A stretch of 64,000 bases of DNA from Streptomyces sp. NBC_00234 (GTDB lineage: Bacteria; Actinomycetota; Actinomycetes; Streptomycetales; Streptomycetaceae): contig NZ_CP108101.1 in the NCBI RefSeq assembly GCF_036195325.1, positions 7,440,001 to 7,504,000 of the forward strand, in the 5' to 3' direction. How positions within the stretch are numbered: position 1 is the stretch's first letter; each line of letters starts with the position of its first letter. The position numbers were made by a program, and so were the translations under genes. A model generated the notes under the pieces. It saw only the letters and a list, made by a program, of their open reading frames with translations. It ran no database searches and had not been told where the DNA came from. Positions 25,466 to 34,935 of this stretch are shown here, in pieces.

Positions 25466-25996
25466 GTGAACGACAGCACACCCGACGTACGGATCAGGTC
25501 GGCCGGCCCGGCCGACGTACCAGCCATTCTCGACATGCTCGACTCCGCCGTGGCCTGGATGAACGATCGCGGCAACACCGAGCAGTGGGGCACGACACCG
25601 TATTCGCAGAAGCCCGGCGGGCCGGCGCGGGTCGAGCGGTACGTGATCGAGAACGACCCGTACATAGCGGAGTTGGACGGACTATCTGTCGGAGCCCTCG
25701 TGCTGGATGACGGGCCCAGTCCGCAGATGCCGATCGCACCGGCCGAGGAACCTGAGCGGTACGTACGGCTGTTGGTCTCGGACCGACGGTATGCCGGCCT
25801 GGGCATCGGAGCGGCGCTCCTGGCCCATGCCGCAGACGAGACCCGGCGGGCGGGCGTGGAGTTGCTGCGGGTCGACTGCTGGGCTGGTGGCGGGAGCGAA
25901 CTGGTCGCGTTCTACGAGCGCAACGGGTTCACCGCCACCGACCGCTTCCAGTCCGGTGTCTGGCCGGGACAGGTGCTGGCCAGGCGGGTCTGCTGA
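25466..25996 (+). CDS. GNAT-family N-acetyltransferase
   Basis: This 176-residue protein has acetyl-CoA binding motif A (VRLLVSDRRYAGLGIGAALL, about 105-124) and motif B-like YERNGFTATDRF near 155-166. It transfers acetyl groups to an amine; the substrate is unknown. GTG 25466 is probably read from a leaderless mRNA. It is monocistronic, facing away from the TOPRIM gene. Confidence 0.87.
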   Translation: MNDSTPDVRIRSAGPADVPAILDMLDSAVAWMNDRGNTEQWGTTPYSQKPGGPARVERYVIENDPYIAELDGLSVGALVLDDGPSPQMPIAPAEEPERYVRLLVSDRRYAGLGIGAALLAHAADETRRAGVELLRVDCWAGGGSELVAFYERNGFTATDRFQSGVWPGQVLARRVC

Positions 25997-26393
25997 CGGC
26001 GCGGCCATGTACACGTAGTTCTCGTTGTGGTGGTCCGGATCGGCGGGCACTGGCATCCCGCTTCGTGATGGCGGCGTGGGCGCGGACATCTGCGGCAGTG
26101 ACGTCCGGGCGTCCCCGCTCGCTGTGCGTCGTACGCGGGCCTGCCGAGTGACATGTGTCGACTCGGCGACCGCACTGCGTCCCGCGGCGAGCGGGGCAGT
26201 GATCCTGCGGTCACGTTCCTCGAAGACGAGGGCGTCCACCGCTTCGAAGTCCGCCGACCATGCCAGCCACCAAGTGCAGGGCAGCGTGATCGTCGCTGCG
26301 ACGTCACCTGGTGGAACAAGCACGCTGTGAAGTTCGCTTGCGTGACTTCGTCGCTTGGGCCAACGTGGCCTGACATCGCAAGAAGGCAGGAAG
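25997..26393. other. Intergenic, no supported gene
   Basis: Short open frames are present on both strands, but none has a ribosome site or a motif I trust. Confidence 0.45.
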
Positions 26394-26831
26394 ATGACCA
26401 CGCAGACGCACCCCGTCGACCACCAGCTCATCCAGGCCGCGGCCCACGTCGCGCGCACGCGCTGCCGGGGCGACAACCACACGATGGCTGCCGCAGCCCG
26501 CGCCCGGGACGGCCGAATCGTTACGGCCGTGAACGCCTACCACTTCACCGGAGGACCCTGCGCCGAGCTGGTCCTCATCGGCACGGCCGCCACCCAGGGC
26601 GTCTACGAGCTCGACACGATCGTCGCCGTGGGTGATCGCGACCGGGGGGTGGTTCCCCCGTGCGGCCGGTGCCGCCAAGTGCTCCTCGACTACTTCCCGG
26701 ACGTGAAGGTCATCGTCGGTTCGGGCGACCGCATCCGAACCGTTCCCATCAGTGACTTGCTTCCCGAGACCTATGTCTGGGCCGACCACCAGCTCGACGC
26801 CGAGGGAACCGCGTCGCCCGGCGCGACCTGA
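26394..26831 (+). CDS. Cytidine/blasticidin-S deaminase-like protein
   Basis: This 145-residue protein has zinc-deaminase motifs: C56-A-E58 in GGPCAELVLIG, with Glu as proton carrier, and PPC90GRC93RQVLLDYF. Length and motif order fit cytidine deaminase or its blasticidin-S-deaminase branch. It hydrolyses an aminopyrimidine to the keto form with release of ammonia. It could serve nucleoside salvage or drug resistance; the sequence alone does not decide. AAGGCAGGAAG (26383-26393) precedes ATG 26394. Confidence 0.9.
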   Translation: MTTQTHPVDHQLIQAAAHVARTRCRGDNHTMAAAARARDGRIVTAVNAYHFTGGPCAELVLIGTAATQGVYELDTIVAVGDRDRGVVPPCGRCRQVLLDYFPDVKVIVGSGDRIRTVPISDLLPETYVWADHQLDAEGTASPGAT

Positions 26832-26965
26832 CCCGTCGGCCGCCAACAGGGCCAGCGAACGTTGCCTGATGCGGCACTGGAACGCTCACGGGCCGACAAC
26901 GCGCTGACGCGAGACCTGCCAGAACGGATCAGGCCGTGGAAAACCGCTGAAGCAGCACCGGGGGG

Positions 26966-27406
26966 TTACGAGGGACGAAGAACGGGATCGATTGGTGCCA
27001 GGCTCTCGTGCAGCCGACGGGCCCCCCGGGCAACACGGTCGTCGGTGTCGTCCGACATCTCCTCGCAGAGCCGTAGCGCCTCGTCCAGGTCGGCCGAGAA
27101 GATGCTGAAGACATCGACGATCGCGGTGTGGATCCAGTCGGCGTGATTGTCGTTGGCGACTGCCAGGGCGGACGCGACTATCGCCAGTCCGGCCCTGTCC
27201 TTTCGCCGAAGCAGGCCCTCCGCGGTCCGCCGGGTGACGAAGGTGTCACCCGGGTCGAGCACAAGCCCGAGCAGCGGCTCCACGGCCTCCCGCATCTCGG
27301 CGAACCCCGCCAGGCTGTGACCGGCATCCGCTCGGTCACGCCAGTCGTCGCTTCGCCCGAGTTCGCCAAGCGTCTTGACGACCGCACGCCGCAGGTCACT
27401 GTCCAT
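26966..27406 (-). CDS. HEAT-repeat-like protein
   Basis: This 146-residue all-helical protein has repeated helix pairs: RRAVVKTLGELGRSDDWRDR, AGFAEMREAVEPLLGLVLDP, and ATRRTAEGLL-like turns at TFVTRRTAEGLLRRKD. These give a HEAT/armadillo pattern often used for protein contacts. The start is set at MDSDLRR (27406) rather than the upstream ATG. The partner is unknown. Confidence 0.68.
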   Translation of the reverse strand: MDSDLRRAVVKTLGELGRSDDWRDRADAGHSLAGFAEMREAVEPLLGLVLDPGDTFVTRRTAEGLLRRKDRAGLAIVASALAVANDNHADWIHTAIVDVFSIFSADLDEALRLCEEMSDDTDDRVARGARRLHESLAPIDPVLRPS

Positions 27407-27508
27407 GTATCCCACCCCTCCCACGATTCCGCTCGACAGGTCATCGAGTCGCCCTACAGGATGATCGCCAGGAGATGCCCTGGCCGCCTGGCAGCCGTGA
27501 CCGTGTGG

Positions 27509-28132
27509 TCAGGCGCCGAGGTGCGAACCGTCGCCGGTGCCCAAGAGGGGGACCCTGAGTCGGCGTTCGACGGCGTTGGGCAGTGACCACAGTTCGGTAC
27601 GCAGCCTCCGGTCCTGCTCGCCCCGGAGGTCGGCCCGGCGGATCCCGGGCACGGCGACGGCCAGGGCGGCCAGGGACGCGGCCAGCCCTGCGCCGAGGAG
27701 GGCACCGGCGAGTGCGGCGCCGTCCGCCAGGGCGAACGGAAACGCGACCCCGAGGCAGAAGGCGCAGAGGCCGCCGAGGATCGCCACCATCCACCACAGC
27801 GGGGTGAGCGGGTGTTCGTCGCCCAGGTGGTCGATCAGCTGCCGGTCCACGGGACGTCGCCGGGCATACTCTTCGGCGGCGGCGAACAGTTCGGACCGCC
27901 CGCGCAGCGCCCACACGGCGCGTACGCCGACCCATACGACGGGCAGCACGAACAGCGTCACGAGCACCAGGCTCACCTGAACCGCCCGCGGCACCGGCAC
28001 CCAGCCGGAAGCGTCGGACACCACGGATGCCACGGTGGCTCCCACGAGTACGGCACCTGCCGCGGTCGTGGCCACCAGCAGGCCCCGGGCCCGGCGCACC
28101 CGAGGGCTGAGGGGGAACTCGACCGCGTCCAA
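27509..28132 (-). CDS. Four-helix membrane protein, unknown function
   Basis: The 207-residue protein has hydrophobic helices near 18-40, 48-72, 112-132 and 138-163. There is a charged loop (SELFAAAEEYARRRPVDRQL) and a cytoplasmic Arg-rich tail. I do not recognise the family. It lies between the HEAT and phosphatase genes on the same strand, with gaps of 100-165 bp, so co-transcription is possible. Confidence 0.72.
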   Translation of the reverse strand: MDAVEFPLSPRVRRARGLLVATTAAGAVLVGATVASVVSDASGWVPVPRAVQVSLVLVTLFVLPVVWVGVRAVWALRGRSELFAAAEEYARRRPVDRQLIDHLGDEHPLTPLWWMVAILGGLCAFCLGVAFPFALADGAALAGALLGAGLAASLAALAVAVPGIRRADLRGEQDRRLRTELWSLPNAVERRLRVPLLGTGDGSHLGA

Positions 28133-28297
28133 CGTCTTCTCCGTTCGATGACCGCAGGTACTCTACGCAGCCGGTCCAGGAATGTGCACCAGCTCCTCGA
28201 CGCCGAGGATCCTGGGCGCCGACGCAGGCCCGTAGCGCGAGGCGCCGTCACCTCCTCGCCGCCCGCCGGAGTGGCTGGGCGGCCGCGGGCACCGGCG

Positions 28298-29443
28298 CTA
28301 CGGCATCTGGTGCGGGGAGCGGCGGACCGCAAGGACCGCCAGGTCGTCCTGTTGTGTTCCTGCGGTGAACTCACGCATGTCGTCGACGAGCGACCCGATG
28401 AGCCGGCCGGCGGTGACGTCGACGCGGCCGCCCAGGCGCGTTTCCAGCGGATAGAAGGTGCCCTCCGGTGAACGGGCCTCGGTCAGCCCGTCGGTGCACA
28501 GCAACAGCGTGGCCCCGGCAGGGAACGCGAACCAATCGACGGTACGCGGCTCGTCCACCAGGTTCGCCAAGCCGAGCGGTACGTGTTCGTTCCCCGCACC
28601 GACAACGCCGACGGCGCCGTCGTGCAGCAGGTACGGCGGGATGTGGCCGCAGGACACGACCTGGGTCTCGGTGCCCGTGTCCACTCCCAGGACGAGGGCG
28701 GTGACGAACCGTTCCGGCTCGCCGCGCTGTGCGGAGTAGTCGTTGTGGCGCACGACCGCCGCCTCGAGCGCGTCGACGAGCGCGGTCACCGTGGGCTCGC
28801 GGTGGGCGGCTTCACGGAAGGCGCCCACCACGTCGATGGCCATGCCGATGGCGGGCAGCCCCTTCCCCTGGACGTCCCCGATCAGCACCCGGGTGCCCCA
28901 CGGGGTGGCCACCACGTCGTAGATGTCACCTCCGACGAGCTTGTCCTCCTGCAGCGGCTCGTACACGCCGTCCACCAGGACATCGTCGGTGAGCAGGGGG
29001 AGGGGGCGCAGGATCTGCCTCTGCATCGCGGCTGCGGTCGACCGCAGCCGTAGCAAAGCGGACTCGCGCGTGATCCGCACCCTGGCGCCGTAGACGGCCA
29101 ACACACCGAAGCCGACGGCGAACAGGGCCAGGATCACCCGGTCGAGGAGATCCTCCCCGGACCGGAAGACCACGGGTGCGATGACGACAGCGCTCACCCA
29201 GACGGAGACCATCGCCGTCTGACGCGGGCTGCACAGCGAGGCGGCGAACGCCGGCAGGAACACCAGTAGGCCCAGAAGGAGGACGGCGGACCCGGTCAGC
29301 ATGCCAAGGGCGACCACTACCGCTGTCGTTGCCAAGGTCGCCCCTACGACACTGCGCGTGGGAGGCGTGCGGATGGCGGTGACTTCGTCGCTGTCCGCCA
29401 AGCGCTGCGCCGAGGGCAGCGCTCCTCGCAACAAACGGAACAT
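28298..29443 (-). CDS. Membrane PP2C (SpoIIE-type) serine phosphatase
   Basis: This 381-residue protein has about four membrane helices (residues 30-125) and a SpoIIE/PP2C domain (about 150-375). Motifs are KLVGGDIYDVV, LIGDVQGKGLPAIGMA, LLLCTDGLTEARSPEG and TQQDDLAVLAV. It dephosphorylates Ser/Thr proteins, commonly STAS-domain antagonists, but none is adjacent. Start ATG 29443 (MFRLLRG) has GGAGG 7 bases before it; a longer frame to 29587 is rejected. It is a paralogue-like twin of the 5789-6901 protein. Confidence 0.91.
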   Translation of the reverse strand: MFRLLRGALPSAQRLADSDEVTAIRTPPTRSVVGATLATTAVVVALGMLTGSAVLLLGLLVFLPAFAASLCSPRQTAMVSVWVSAVVIAPVVFRSGEDLLDRVILALFAVGFGVLAVYGARVRITRESALLRLRSTAAAMQRQILRPLPLLTDDVLVDGVYEPLQEDKLVGGDIYDVVATPWGTRVLIGDVQGKGLPAIGMAIDVVGAFREAAHREPTVTALVDALEAAVVRHNDYSAQRGEPERFVTALVLGVDTGTETQVVSCGHIPPYLLHDGAVGVVGAGNEHVPLGLANLVDEPRTVDWFAFPAGATLLLCTDGLTEARSPEGTFYPLETRLGGRVDVTAGRLIGSLVDDMREFTAGTQQDDLAVLAVRRSPHQMP

Positions 29444-29730
29444 GCGGGCGTCCTCCAGCGGCGACGACGTCAGGCCAGTGCGAGTGCCGCACGCGGCAGC
29501 AGACAGGCGGCCTCGATCATCCATCCCGGCCGAGGGCCCGGAGGGAGGCTGGCCGGAGCCGTACCGAAGTGCGTCCGTACGGGGCACGGGCGCTGGGGAT
29601 GCCCGCCGCGGGCCGCGCCCCAGCCGTGGCCCGGCTCGCTTGACCGGTGCACCGAGAGATGGGGCGGGTGCCAGGGCACGGAGCAGGTACGCGGTCCGTC
29701 GGCATCGAAGTCATCGCGCGGATGGCCGAA

Positions 29731-29763
29731 CGGGCGGCCCCCCCCGGTGAGGGAGACCGCCCG
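29731..29763 (-). terminator. Hairpin terminator of the S8 protease
   Basis: CGGGCGG (29731-29737) pairs with CCGCCCG (29757-29763), with inner G/C pairing, 15 bp after the stop of the minus-strand protease. The rest of 29444-29777 shows no gene. Confidence 0.55.
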
Positions 29764-29777
29764 ATCGGACTGTGTGG

Positions 29778-32700
29778 TTACCGGACGTCGTAGGCGCGGG
29801 TGACGGTCTGGGTGACCGCGTTGCCCTTGGAGTCGGTGAGGCCGAGCTTCAGCATGACCTGCTTGCCGGTGGCACCGGTGTGGTCGAGGACTGCCGTCCA
29901 CTTGCCGTCCTGCTGCGTGGCCGGCGCCTCGGTCCAGCTGGCGCCGCCGTCGTAGGAGTAGGACAGCGTGGCTTCGGTGATGGTGCCGGGGGTGTACCCG
30001 GCGTGACCCTCGGCCGAGAGGCCGACCCGGAGACCGCTCTGCGCGGGCAGCGTGTTCATACCGTCCACCGGCAGGTCGTACGCCGGGAAGAGGATCGGCA
30101 GGCCGCGGGAGTAGACGTCGGGCTCCAGGTGGGAGCGGAAGCTCCAGGTGGTGGTGACAGCGGTGGAGCGCAGCCAGTTCCGGTCCGAGGTGTCGATCTT
30201 GGCCAGGTTCTGGGTGAGCTCGTACGCGGAGTCCTCGGCCGGGACGTCGAACGCGTCGTACGGATAGGTGCTGGTGGCGATCTGCTCACCGTTGCGCTTC
30301 AGGACCAGGTTGCCGAGGTCACCGAACGACCCGCCGTAGGACCAGTGGTCACCGGAGGCGTCGAGCCAGAGCGCGCTCTGGAAGCCGATCCGGTCGCCCT
30401 GCCGCTCGGCGGCCAGCACCGGCTTCCCGTCGGAGTCGCGCGGTGCCGCCGGCCGCAGGGCACCGCGGTACCACTCCTCGGTACGCCGGTCTCCGGGCTG
30501 GTAGGTGCGGTACTGGTCGCTCATGAACGCGGCGAACGGGAAGCTGGTCATCGCGCCGTGGTACCAGGCGTCGTCACCGGTCGTGTAGTACGCGGTGCGG
30601 GTGCCCGGCACATGGACCGGGGAGAGCAGGGTCACCGGGATGGCGGTGTTCCTGTTCCAGGGGGGAAGGATGAACAGCCCGTCGAGGTAGTCGCTTTCCT
30701 TGCCGAGGGCGTTCCACTTCTCGGTGACCTGCGCCAGCTTGGAGTCGCTCGGCCGGTAGACGCGGTCGGACTGCAGCGGGCCCTCGGTCGGGAACGTGAG
30801 GTTGTAGACGTAGGGCGAGCCGTCCTGGGAACCGGTCGCGCGCCAGGTGGGCCGGAACTCGAAGAAGCCCTTGTCGGCGCGCCCGTCGACGGAGGCGTAG
30901 AACTTCTGCACGGCGCTGCCGGCCGTGAGCGTTCCGTTCAGCTGCCAGGTGTCGTCCCACGTACGGCCGTAGCTGAAGGTGGTGTTGACGATCTTCGAGG
31001 GGCGGTCGGTGCGGGGGCTCAGCCGGTGGGCCTTGCGGGCGTCGAGGACGACGGTGCTGTCACCGGTGATGTGCAGCTCCGGTCGCCCGAGGTAGCCGAT
31101 GGATTCGGCAGCGTTGTTCGCATCGTAGGTGGCCACGAAACTGGAGAGGGCGTAGTCGCCCGGGCGCACGTTGTACACCTGCTCGCTCGCGCCCTGGTTG
31201 CTGCGGCGCTCGCCCTTGTCGGTGTCGAGGCTGACCAGATCCAGGGAGGAGGCGCCGGTCGCGGGCTTGCCGTTGCGGTCGATGACCTTGACCCGGAGGG
31301 CGACCGTTTCCGGCTGGACGTAGAGGGCGACCGGCACGGAGACATGCACGTTGCCGCCGGTGGCCAGGAGTCGCCCGGTGACGGCACCGTACTGGGACTT
31401 CTGGAGATGGGCGGTGGGGTCGATACGGAGCGGCACCTGGACGGTGGCCCCCGCGGGAACGGTCACCTTGTCGGTCGCCGGCTTGATGATGCCGGAGGTG
31501 ACTTCGCTGCCGTCGTTGCCGCGCACACCGCTGACCGTCAGCCGCAGGGTGACGTCGGTGGCGCCGGTGTTGGTGAAGGGAACCTGCACGGTGGTGCGGT
31601 CCGAGGTGTCCTGCGGCCAGGTGTAGTCGCCGCCTTGGACCGCGGGTGCGGAGAGCACCTTCTGATGCACCGCCGCGGACACGTCGAGCACGCCGGCACC
31701 GGTCTGGTCCGCGCCGGCGACCTGGCCGCCCGTGCGGGCGGACGAGACCAAGGACGCCTTGATCTGCTGGGCGGTCCAGTCCGGGTGGGCCTGGCGGACG
31801 ACGGCCGCCGCACCCGCGACGTGCGGGGTCGCCATCGAGGTGCCCGACATCGCCTGGTAGGCGTAGACGCCGCGTCCACCCGCGCTGGCCGCGGAGATGC
31901 CGACGCCGGGGGCGGCGATCTCGGGCTTGAGCGTGTGGGTGACGGCCACCGGACCGCGACTCGAGAACCACGCGGTGGTGTCGTCACGGTCGACGGCGCC
32001 GACGGTCAGCACGCCGGGTGCGCAGCCGGGCGAGGAGACGGTCTCGATGGCCGAGCCGGCGTTGCCTGCGGCGATGACGAAGAGGCTGTGTGTGTTCTTC
32101 GACAGCTGCTTCGCGGCCTCGGCCACCGGGTCGGAACAGTCGCCGACCGCGGGGTTGCCCAGGCTCATGGAGACGACATCGGCCTGCTGGTCGACGGCCC
32201 ACTGCATGCCCGCGATGACCCAGGAGCTCTGGCCGGAACCCGCGTCGTTGAGAACCTTGCCGACGAGCAGGGAGGTCCCGGGGGCGACACCCTTCTTACG
32301 GCCGTCGCTCGCCGCCCCGGACCCGCCGACCGTCGACGCGGTATGGGTTCCGTGCCCCTGCCGGTCGTCGGTGTCGCGGGAGTCCGTGAAGTTCTTGGAA
32401 GTGGCGATCCTGTTGACCAGGTCCGGGTGCTCGGCATCCGCGCCGGTGTCCAGCACGGCGACCTTGGTGCCCTTGCCGTCGTATCCCTCGGCCCACGCCT
32501 CCGGTGCGTGCACCTGCTTGGTGGACTCCTCCAAGGTGGCCTCGACCTTGGCGTCCAGCCACAGCTTCTTCAGCGTGGAGGCAGATCGTGAGCGGGTGTC
32601 GGTGACGTCCTGCCAGAAGGCGGTGGCCGTGTCCTTGCCGGCCTTGAGCGCGACACCGTTCACGGCCGGGAGGCTCAGGCCCCGCTCCGTCCCGCGAGGG

Positions 32701-33167
32701 GCGGCCGGTGCGCTGTCGAGGACGTCCACACGGTTCTCATAGGTGGCGATGAGCGGCAGCGTGTCGGTGCTCTCGTCGTCGTATCCCTGGCGGATGAGCC
32801 CGGAGACGTTGAACAGCTCCTCGTCGACCTTGCCCTCGGCGATAGCCCGGGAGGCATCCTCCGGGTAGACGTAGAGGTCCTTGCCCAACTGGAAAGTCTG
32901 CACAATCGGCTGCGTGCCGTCCTCGCGCGGCAGAACGGCCGCCGAGCTGCTGCCCGACCGCTCCGTGGTCACCAGCACCTTGTCGCCGGTGACGAGCGTG
33001 ACCGTGGCCTGCTTGCTGCCGGTCCCCGCGGCCCCACTACCGACCACGGGCCTCTTCCCCGAGGCACCGCCGGGGGGCGTGTCCGCCGCCCCGGAAGGCG
33101 CGACCGCAGTGACGGCCAGGACGGCGGCGGTCGCCGCGCCCAAGGCTGTACGCGCTATTGAATGCAT
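29778..33167 (-). CDS. Secreted S8 subtilisin-like protease, complete
   Basis: This 1129-residue protein has a signal peptide (1-28, ...VAPSGAADT), a pro-region to about 220 and an S8 catalytic domain with Asp240 (VAVLDTGAD), His272 (GHGTHTAST) and Ser444 (GTSMATPHVAG). A tail of about 680 residues is rich in beta strands and includes Ig-like pieces. It degrades proteins outside the cell after loss of the pro-region. GGGAG precedes ATG 33167, which gives the proper signal peptide; the longer frame to 33509 is spurious. The regulator gene at 33609 lies directly upstream on the same strand. Confidence 0.95.
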   Translation of the reverse strand: MHSIARTALGAATAAVLAVTAVAPSGAADTPPGGASGKRPVVGSGAAGTGSKQATVTLVTGDKVLVTTERSGSSSAAVLPREDGTQPIVQTFQLGKDLYVYPEDASRAIAEGKVDEELFNVSGLIRQGYDDESTDTLPLIATYENRVDVLDSAPAAPRGTERGLSLPAVNGVALKAGKDTATAFWQDVTDTRSRSASTLKKLWLDAKVEATLEESTKQVHAPEAWAEGYDGKGTKVAVLDTGADAEHPDLVNRIATSKNFTDSRDTDDRQGHGTHTASTVGGSGAASDGRKKGVAPGTSLLVGKVLNDAGSGQSSWVIAGMQWAVDQQADVVSMSLGNPAVGDCSDPVAEAAKQLSKNTHSLFVIAAGNAGSAIETVSSPGCAPGVLTVGAVDRDDTTAWFSSRGPVAVTHTLKPEIAAPGVGISAASAGGRGVYAYQAMSGTSMATPHVAGAAAVVRQAHPDWTAQQIKASLVSSARTGGQVAGADQTGAGVLDVSAAVHQKVLSAPAVQGGDYTWPQDTSDRTTVQVPFTNTGATDVTLRLTVSGVRGNDGSEVTSGIIKPATDKVTVPAGATVQVPLRIDPTAHLQKSQYGAVTGRLLATGGNVHVSVPVALYVQPETVALRVKVIDRNGKPATGASSLDLVSLDTDKGERRSNQGASEQVYNVRPGDYALSSFVATYDANNAAESIGYLGRPELHITGDSTVVLDARKAHRLSPRTDRPSKIVNTTFSYGRTWDDTWQLNGTLTAGSAVQKFYASVDGRADKGFFEFRPTWRATGSQDGSPYVYNLTFPTEGPLQSDRVYRPSDSKLAQVTEKWNALGKESDYLDGLFILPPWNRNTAIPVTLLSPVHVPGTRTAYYTTGDDAWYHGAMTSFPFAAFMSDQYRTYQPGDRRTEEWYRGALRPAAPRDSDGKPVLAAERQGDRIGFQSALWLDASGDHWSYGGSFGDLGNLVLKRNGEQIATSTYPYDAFDVPAEDSAYELTQNLAKIDTSDRNWLRSTAVTTTWSFRSHLEPDVYSRGLPILFPAYDLPVDGMNTLPAQSGLRVGLSAEGHAGYTPGTITEATLSYSYDGGASWTEAPATQQDGKWTAVLDHTGATGKQVMLKLGLTDSKGNAVTQTVTRAYDVR

Positions 33168-33487
33168 GACTCTCCCTATTCGAAGCCGTGAACGTTCCAG
33201 GCTGCGGCTGCATCCTGGCAGGGTTACGGATCGCTCAGGGGCGTCAGGGGGTGACGGGTTCCCCACGTGGCGGGACTCCGTCACGCGGTCCCTCCACGGG
33301 CACATCCAGTGGGGGCGTCGGATCTTGATCTCCGGACCGTGCGGTCCGGATCCAGGAGAGGGAGGCATGCGCTGCGCGCCGATTCCCGCCGAGGCGCGCA
33401 TGCCGGTTCTCGGCCGGATTGAGGTTGCCGGGATTGTGGACATCGGACAATTCGCGCGGCGGGCCGACACCGGGAGTCCTCGGCTCC

Positions 33488-33529
33488 CAGGTCCCGGAGC
33501 ACGGCTCACAGGTCCCGGAAAACGGCTGA
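33488..33529. repeat. 21-bp direct repeat pair
   Basis: CAGGTCCCGGAGCACGGCTCA (33488-33508) is followed at once by a copy with three changes (33509-33529). It lies between the regulator stop and the protease start. Confidence 0.8.
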
Positions 33530-33541
33530 CAGCCGTGAGGT

Positions 33542-33597
33542 CACAGCTCTGGTCTCACAGCTCTGGGCGCAAAGCTCTGAGCTCACCGCTCAGAGTT
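33542..33597. repeat. Four 14-bp tandem repeats
   Basis: CACAGCTCTGGTCT, CACAGCTCTGGGCG, CAAAGCTCTGAGCT and CACCGCTCAGAGTT follow without gaps. A 14-bp step does not match one helical turn. They may be regulator sites or repeat debris. Confidence 0.8.
33575..33595 (-). terminator. Inverted repeat after the regulator stop
   Basis: CTCTGAGC and GCTCAGAG pair over 8 bp with a 5-base loop, 14 bp past the stop of the minus-strand regulator. It could be a weak terminator or an operator. Confidence 0.4.
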
Positions 33598-33608
33598 CCG
33601 AGAGGAGA

Positions 33609-34634
33609 TCAGATCCAGCCCGCGCGTGCGGCGTGCCATCCGAGTTGCAGGCGCGACTCCACTCCGGCCAGGTCCATGAGGTGACGTACTCGCCGCTCCA
33701 CGGTGCGTATGGAGAGGCCGAGTTGCGATGCCGCTCGCCGGTCGGAGATCCCGACCAGGAGAAGGGCGAGTACTTCCAGCTCCTCCTCGGTGGGCAGCCC
33801 GTCGAGTGCCGGCTCCTCTGCCGCACCCGCCGTGGTGAACATCGGCCGGGCCTGGGCCCATTCCTTCTCGAAGAGATGGACCAGGGCCGTCAGCAGGCCG
33901 CTGCGGTGCACCACGATGGCGCTCGGCTCACCTCCGGAATCCGTCATGTCGAGGGGTACCATGGCGCGTTCCCTGTCCGAGACGACCATCTTCAGCGGGA
34001 GCGAGTCGACCAGACGGAGCTCCATGCCCGCGCTGACGGCCTCCCGCACGGCCTGCACGATCTCGTGGCTGTCGAGATAGTCCTTGGCGGCCACGACCCG
34101 GAAGTCGACTCCACGGTCCAGCGCGGAACTCTCCGAGGTGTCGGTGTCCTCGCGCGGTACCGCGATGGGTGCGCCGACGAGAAAGGTGAGCAGCTCCTTC
34201 TGGGCGCCGGACTGCAGCTGGCGGAACCGGTGTGCGACCTGTTCCACGCCGACGACCACTTCCACGACACCGCTCGCAGTCTGTGCGGCGGTGTGGCGGT
34301 ACTGCTCGGTCAGCTTCGAGAACGCGGTCTCCGCCAGGTGCAGCGCGTTGCGCTGCTCGACGAGGAGCGGGGTCAGCGCCACCGAGGGCGGTGTGAGCCG
34401 GTAGCGGGTGGGACGGAGGCCGGGCCTGCGGTCGGCCGGGTCCGGTGTCCCGGTCGCGGCCTCGGTGGCGAGGGCCACCAGGCCGCGCGCCACGAGGTCG
34501 AGCAGAATCCGGTCGCTCTCGGCCTCGCCGAGTCCGGTCTGCAGGGCGAGATCCTGCGCGGTGGCTGTCGGGCGAGCCAGCAACGCCGTGTAGATGGCCT
34601 CTTCGGAGGGGCCCAGCCCCAGCGCCTGCAACAT
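33609..34634 (-). CDS. TrmB/LuxR-type transcriptional regulator
   Basis: This 341-residue protein has a TrmB-like winged helix at the N-terminus (MLQALGLGPSEEAIYTALL, residues 1-60). A middle effector domain has HKD-like patterns (GVDFRVVAAKDYLDSHEIVQ). A C-terminal LuxR helix-turn-helix lies near 277-335 (LPTEEELEVLALLLVGISDR, LGLSIRTVERRVRHLMDLAG). This design is common in Streptomyces beside secreted-protease genes. It lies 442 bp upstream of the S8 protease on the same strand and is a good candidate for its regulator; this is inference. Confidence 0.9.
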   Translation of the reverse strand: MLQALGLGPSEEAIYTALLARPTATAQDLALQTGLGEAESDRILLDLVARGLVALATEAATGTPDPADRRPGLRPTRYRLTPPSVALTPLLVEQRNALHLAETAFSKLTEQYRHTAAQTASGVVEVVVGVEQVAHRFRQLQSGAQKELLTFLVGAPIAVPREDTDTSESSALDRGVDFRVVAAKDYLDSHEIVQAVREAVSAGMELRLVDSLPLKMVVSDRERAMVPLDMTDSGGEPSAIVVHRSGLLTALVHLFEKEWAQARPMFTTAGAAEEPALDGLPTEEELEVLALLLVGISDRRAASQLGLSIRTVERRVRHLMDLAGVESRLQLGWHAARAGWI

Positions 34635-34935
34635 CCGGCTCCTCCTCGGGCGGTCACGGTTCCGGCCCTGGTACAGCTTGTGTACACCGAGCGAATTCTT
34701 CTTGGCGGAACCCTATCTCGCGTCGTGGATGTTGCCGTTTGCCACCTCTGCGGAGGGTACGTCGGCGCCGGGGCGCCGATCTCCAGCGGGCGGTCCGTCC
34801 GGGAGCACGGCGACACCGAGGGCGCCGCGCACTCCACCCCGTCGTCGTCGAACAAGCACGGTAGCCTCAGCGGCGGGCCGGGGTTCAGGGAGCGCGTTGC
34901 CGCGGGCCGGCAGGCCGGGTGGGCCAGGTTGCAGC

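Noticed and set aside
29772-32591. 939-codon open frame on the plus strand
   Set aside because: Shadow of the S8 protease gene, without motifs or a ribosome site.
33542-33597. CRISPR array
   Set aside because: Units are contiguous 14-mers with no spacers and no cas genes nearby.
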